64,000 bases of DNA, from the NCBI GenBank assembly GCA_963942565.1, contig OZ012695.1, positions 10,800,358 to 10,864,357 of the forward strand, in the 5' to 3' direction. A program made the translations under genes and the position numbers. This DNA is from Maea johnstoni. Lineage: Eukaryota > Annelida > Polychaeta > Spionida > Magelonidae. A model generated the notes under the pieces. The model had not been told where the DNA came from. It saw nothing but the letters and a program-made list of their open reading frames with translations, and did not search any database. The number at the start of each line of letters is the position of its first letter. Positions within the stretch are counted from its first letter, which is position 1. Below, one piece after another: positions 12,136 through 64,000 of this stretch.

Positions 12136-13648
12136 AACCTCTTCCATCTCACTGACCTTCATGCCACTCATGCCTCTCCTGAAATATACACAACAACCTC
12201 TTCCATCTCACTGACCTTCATGCCATTCATGCCTCTCCTGAAATATACACAACAACCTCTTCCATCTCACTGACCTTCATGCCATTCATGCCTCTCCTGA
12301 AATATACACAACAACCTCTTCCATCACACTGACCTTCATGCCATTCATGCCTCTCCTGAAATATACACAACAACCTCTTCCATCTCACTGACCTTCATGC
12401 CATTCATGCCTCTCCTGAAATATACACAACAACCTCTTCCATCTCACTGACCTTCATGCCACTCATGCCTCTCCTGAAATATACACAACAACCTCTTCCA
12501 TCTCACTGACCTTCATGCCACTCATGCCTCTCCTGAAATATACACAACAACCTCTTCCATCTCACTGACCTTCATGCCATTCATGCCTCTCCTGAAATAT
12601 ACACAACAACCTCTTCCATCACACTGACCTTCATGCCACTCATGCCTCTCCTGAAATATACACAACAACCTCTTCCATCTCACTGACCTTCATGCCACTC
12701 ATGCCTCTCCTGAAATATACACAACAACCTCTTCCATCTCACTGACCTTCATGCCATTCATGCCTCTCCTGAAATATACACAACAACCTCTTCCATCACA
12801 CTGACCTTCATGCCACTCCTGAAATATACACAACAACCTCTTCCATCACACTGACCTTCATGCCATTCATGCCTCTCCTGAAATATACACAACAACCTCT
12901 TCCATCACACTGACCTTCATGCCATTCATGCCTCTCCTGAAATATACACAACAACCTCTTCCATCTCACTGACCTTCATGCCATTCATGCCTCTCCTGAA
13001 ATATACACAACAACCTCTTCCATCTCACTGACCTTCATGCCATTCATGCCTCTCCTGAAATATACACAACAACCTCTTCCATCTCACTGACCTTCATGCC
13101 ATTCATGCCTCTCCTGAAATATACACAACAACCTCTTCCATCACACTGACCTTCATGCCATTCATGCCTCTCCTGAAATATACACAACAACCTCTTCCAT
13201 CACACTGACCTTCATGCCATTCATGCCTCTCCTGAAATATACACAACAACCTCTTCCATCACACTGACCTTCATGCCATTCATGCCTCTCCTGAAATATA
13301 CATAACAACCTCTTCCATCTCACTGACCTTCATGCCACTCATGCCTCTCCTGAAATATACACAACAACCTCTTCCATCTCACTGACCTTCATGCCATTCA
13401 TGCCTCTCCTGAAATATACATAACAACCTCTTCCATCTCACTGACCTTCATGCCACTCATGCCTCTCCTGAAATATACACAACAACCTCTTCCATCACAC
13501 TGACCTTCATGCCTCTCCTGAAATATACACAACAACCTCTTCCATCACACTGACCTTCATGCCATTCATGCCTCTCCTGAAATATACACAACAACCTCTT
13601 CCATCTCACTGACCTTCATGCCACTCATGCCTCTCCTGAAATATACAC
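12136..13648. repeat. 59-bp minisatellite, about 25 copies, carrying splice sites
   Basis: About 25 head-to-tail copies of a 59-bp unit (phrases CCTCTTCCATCTCACTGACC, TTCATGCCATTCATGCC and CTGAAATATACACAACAA). Two units are shortened, near 12810 and 13510. Variants are ATT/ACT and CTC/CAC. Read on the minus strand, most units contain an acceptor-like tttcag, 22 nt, and a donor-like gtcagt. The array sits just downstream of a GBP exon in gene sense. Confidence 0.95.
13614..13635 (-). CDS. Candidate 22-nt GBP microexon (first array copy)
   Basis: On the minus strand this copy of the 59-bp repeat reads tttcag, then 22 nt, then gtcagtg. The 22 nt encode ERHEWHE plus one base (phase 0 to 1), compatible with the preceding phase-0 exon ending NPDELE. 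Vertebrate GBPs have a His-containing acidic segment at this point (EL..LHRDSERE in human GBP1), so ERHEWHE is plausible. The next exon was not identified, so whether any copy is used is an inference. Confidence 0.4.
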
Positions 13649-13965
13649 ATCACTGGGATGTCCCAACAAATGCACAAAAAAATTTAAAAACTGGTGTGGG
13701 CATCCTTAAATGAGACAATTGCTATTGTTTGCAACACAAAGTAGGTTATTGTTTACAAAGCAATGTAGGCCATTGTTATATAATGGGTTACAAAAAATGG
13801 GGAACATGAAAATCAAAATACATAGGAGTGCACAGGTCAAATGTATTTATAGATACAAGTCTGTGGTAGAAGTATGGCGTATCCTTGGCTAAAAGAGGGA
13901 TTTTTTTTCCTGAGAGAAATATTACAGGTTGCTAAAGTCTTATTTTGGTAGTAATATCTAATTAC

Positions 13966-60980
<47,015 letters not shown>

Positions 60981-61019
60981 CTGGAACATAGATAAATAAA
61001 ATTTGAGTGGCAAATTGGA

Positions 61020-61570
61020 AATTGAATAAATACAAGTATTAATACAGCAAAATTAACACTGTTATAATGAAAAAATAAATAATAGTATTGATAATAATGA
61101 TAATAATGTACCTAATATATATGTATGCCACAGCAAGCGGTAAGTATGATTTCCGGTGCAAGTGCTTATATACCGCTTATGAGAATCACCGCTTGTGGTA
61201 CATCCAGCGACCATTAAGCTTTACTCTAACAGCTGTAAAGCAATACGCTTTTGGCATATCAGGACGCTACAGTGTCGCTGGTAAGTGGCTAAAAGTCTAG
61301 TGGCTGAGAGCAAGCGGTGAAACTCCTGCTTTATGATCGATATTCCTGCAACAGTATTGCCTGTAGCTGCCACATTCATTGAGTTGTTTAAGGATGCCCG
61401 CACCAGTTGTTTTTTTGATTGTTGGGAGACGTCCCATTGTTGCATATATTACGGGAGTCGAGCATGAGTGACATGAACGTCAGGGATGGATGCGACATTC
61501 ATTCCGCCGTAGCGCACTGTTGAGGGATTTAGCAGTTATTTTTCCGACCTAAGCACAAAGGCAACAAAAC
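61020..61570. other. Inverted AGCGGT-type segments, no gene recognised
   Basis: CACAGCAAGCGGTAAGTATG (61121) and ATCACCGCTTGTGG (61185) face each other, and AGCAAGCGGTGAAACTCC recurs at 61310. This suggests a small decayed inverted-repeat element. No GBP exon was found here. Confidence 0.4.
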
Positions 61571-61573
61571 TTT

Positions 61574-61757
61574 CCACAATAAAGCATGGACCTTCTACCA
61601 TATGTACGCATGGAAATGGTGGATAAATTACGTTTTTATAGTGTGTTGTTTACCATCTAAATTCAAAGTGCATGAATGGTTAACGGTCTAAATGATTGGG
61701 AAAACAGATGAAGTATTACTATTTGAGGGGAGGGGGGAGTGGGCTGTATTAGACAAC
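61574..61757. repeat. Direct repeat around Mutator-domain gene exon 1, copy 1
   Basis: CCACAATAAAGCATGGACCT, then CTACCATATGTACGCATGG, through GGAGTGGGCTGTATTAGACA. It matches 62278-62484 in the same orientation. The copies bracket exon 1 of the plus-strand gene. Confidence 0.85.
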
Positions 61758-61790
61758 CATTATTAAACAATCAACAATAGCCTATTGTCC

Positions 61791-63557
61791 ATGGACGCCA
61801 CCTCACTGACTTGTTGTTGTGGAGTGTCTGCAAAGTGCTCGGAAATGCGTTTTAAAAAGAAACAGACCTGCACTAGAGCGAAAAACCTAGCTGCGGCCGC
61901 CAGTCAGGTACAATATATCCACACAGACGATCTGTATGAAAAAAACCAGCCAGCGGACGATGTAAGTTTTCATAAACTACACGACAATAGTTTTAGTAAA
62001 GAATTTAATCGTCAATGTTCTTCAATGTCATCTCAAAGGCCCATTGATAAAGTTTATCGCTACTTTATTAATTATATTATCGTCACAAATTGAAACATTC
62101 TTGCTATTTTCAAATCGCAAAGCAATCCGACTTTAAGTATACAGTGCTGTTCTATAGTGATTAGTCATTTTGAAGGAGAAGTTGTATGGATTGCTTCTGT
62201 CATCTTTTTCATTTTTCAAAAAATTAAAATAAAAGCAAGAAAGTAAGAAACCATTGCCATTGGCGCAGGTGCCGTATTTTCCACAATAAAACATGGACCT
62301 TCTACCATATGTACGCATAAAAATGGTTGATAAATTACGTTTTTATGCAGTGTTGTTTGTTAGCTAAATGTATACTGTATAAATGGTTACCGGTTTAAAG
62401 ATTGTGAAAACGGAGGAAGTATTACGATTTTGGGGCGGAAGGGGGGGGGGGGGGGGGGGGGGTGGAGTGGGCTGTATTTGACAATGGCAATTTGATTTCT
62501 TTCTTGCAAAATTTCAAAACTTTTGACAATCTTTTTGCTAATGCATACAAAAGCGCCTGAAAGTATTGATACCTAATTTACAAGCAATATCTAAATGCGC
62601 AATAGCTATATGTAACAAAAATAAGCTCAATACGAAGCCTGAGCACGATTTTATAGGGGTTTCCTTCACCCTACCATTATGTTGAAAAAATAGCCAAAAA
62701 TATGTGAATATATTGAAAGATATTATGGAAATTCCGAAATCGTATTTAAATGCATCTTTACCATCAAGAATAAATTAGACATAATAAAGACAGCTGGTGG
62801 GCTGTGAAACGTGATTGACCAGTTGCCTGAGACAACTGAATTCTAACAGAAATTGCATCAAATCTAGTCTTCGAATAGAACTTCTATTTCAAATTAAAGT
62901 CAGACAGCAGATTCAGTATTTTCACTTATTATTTGAGTTAAGTCTGTCTGTTCACAACTACTTGATAGACATCGCACCTAAACACATTTGGGGATAATGA
63001 AATAGTAAAATGCGTTTAGATGTAAACTCAACATCAGAAGTTGGATCCAGTATTTATATTTAGTATAGCAGTTTCAATAAATATCAAGAAGGAGATGAAG
63101 GTGAAAGATATAAAAACGGTAATTGATAACTCAACTTTGCTATTATAAAGTATCTTACATTGGCAGTTTGGTGTTTGAGAAATCGATTGTCATGTGTTAC
63201 AGGATACGGCCTGTGATGATGTTAATCATTTCATTGTGGAAGAAGTTGCGCAGAGTCAAGAGGTGGATACAGACTGGACTTTTCAATGGAGGACTCCATT
63301 TGAATCAAACTGGCAGGAGGGACGAGTGGTAGTTGACTTAGGCACACTATTTTTGTCACTGAAATGTTCCACCTGCGCATCTCCTTTGGACCCAAGCCTT
63401 TGCACTGGTATTAAGCCATCAGGGCTGACTGGGCATGTGTACATTCCCTGTTCCAGCGCAATTTGTGACAACATTACCTATGTTCCATTAGGGAAAACAC
63501 ATCGCACAGGTACTCGAGGTCCGCCCGTCTTTGATGTGAACACCAAATTGCCTATAG
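61791..63557 (+). CDS. Mutator-like transposase-domain protein, two exons, 3' incomplete
   Basis: Exon 1 (61791-61961, 57 codons) starts ATGGACGCC, has MRFKKKQTCTRAKNLA and ends GCGGACGAT/GTAAGT. Exon 2 (63203-63557) opens after gtgttacag in the same phase: DTACDDVNHFIVEEV, TDWTFQWRTPF, NWQEGRVVVDLGTLFLSL, CSTCASPLDP, GLTGHVYIPCSSAICDN, then RGPPVFDVNTKLPI and a GTATGT donor (phase 1). The WxEGRxxVxLG segment, paired Cys and PxFDVNTKLA core are characteristic of the Mutator-like transposase domain family common in cnidarians, molluscs and lancelets. It could be a live transposon gene or a domesticated one. Later exons lie beyond the window. Confidence 0.72.
62278..62484. repeat. Direct repeat around Mutator-domain gene exon 1, copy 2
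   Basis: CCACAATAAAACATGGACCT, then CTACCATATGTACGCATAA, through GGAGTGGGCTGTATTTGACA. It contains a poly-G tract (about 62441-62461) where copy 1 has a short G-rich run. It lies in intron 1 of the gene. Confidence 0.85.
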
Positions 63558-64000
63558 GTATGTTCCTCAATCAAAATAATTTAAATCGTATAATGTTAAT
63601 GAGGAATTGAAATTCCTGAATTTATCCGAGGGGTTCAAAACGGTAAAATTGAAAATGGTGTCTTACACATTTTTTGTTGGTATGGTGTGACAAACTTGTC
63701 TGGGTCAGGAAAGATTTTAATCGGGAAATACCTAAAAAAGTCATTTTTTAAGAAATAAAAGTCCTGGTAATATATACCCGTCTTAAGGCATCTGAAGAAA
63801 TTTTCCCGTGGTTAGAATGATTCTTAGATATATCTTGCTCATTGGCTAGTGAATTTATTGTCAATTCCTGTGTAAAAGCAAATAATGAAAATGACCCTTT
63901 ATACTTAATGAATTCCGCCTTATTCCTGAGACTTTTATAATAAATTGAAATCTAATTACTATAATCCTGTTAACTCAATTGACGTGATTGGTAAAAGAAA
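63558..64000. other. Intron of the Mutator-domain gene, nothing further
   Basis: AT-rich sequence after the GTATGT donor. No following exon appears before the end of the window. Confidence 0.5.

Overview
This is animal nuclear DNA with small phase-matched exons, very long introns, abundant (TA)n and (ATT)n microsatellites, LINE, Penelope and SINE copies, and many MITEs. A marine invertebrate, perhaps a lancelet, fits best. The species is an inference and cannot be settled from this window.

The backbone is one gene on the minus strand. Seven exons between 60,980 and 13,966 join with matching splice phases and encode the rear of the GTPase domain and the first part of the helical domain of a guanylate-binding protein (GBP)-like large GTPase. 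The P-loop exons were not found, and the C-terminus is uncertain. A 22-nt exon-like cassette repeated about 25 times (12.1-13.6 kb) and a coiled-coil exon at 4.0-4.2 kb may continue the gene. Two introns are enormous. The one at 40.8-59.1 kb is almost entirely a 16.3-kb, 47-bp minisatellite. The one at 21.4-40.7 kb holds most of the mobile DNA.

Layout: 0.7-1.3 kb, an 88/91-bp minisatellite; 1.8-11 kb, Penelope, hAT, Tc1/pogo and piggyBac-like pieces plus a YqaJ/PHD protein relic; 12.1-13.6 kb, the 59-bp array with splice sites; 14-21.4 kb, four GBP exons, one inside a decayed tandem exon array that was later split by a MULE-like element carrying 31 copies of a 16-bp palindrome; 22.4-24.2 kb, a 64-bp minisatellite; 24-28.7 kb, a foldback element, a broken repeat-family gene and SINEs; 28.8-39.8 kb, an L1/Tx1-type LINE split by a 7.5-kb insert with 7-bp flanking repeats. 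That insert carries promoter-like sequence and a possible two-exon microprotein gene. 42.1-58.35 kb is the giant minisatellite. 58.4-61.0 kb holds two GBP exons and MITEs. 61.8-63.6 kb, plus strand, holds two exons of a Mutator-like transposase-domain gene that runs off the right edge.

Only the GBP exons and the Mutator-domain exons look like solid protein-coding sequence. The rest is intronic, repetitive or fossil DNA.
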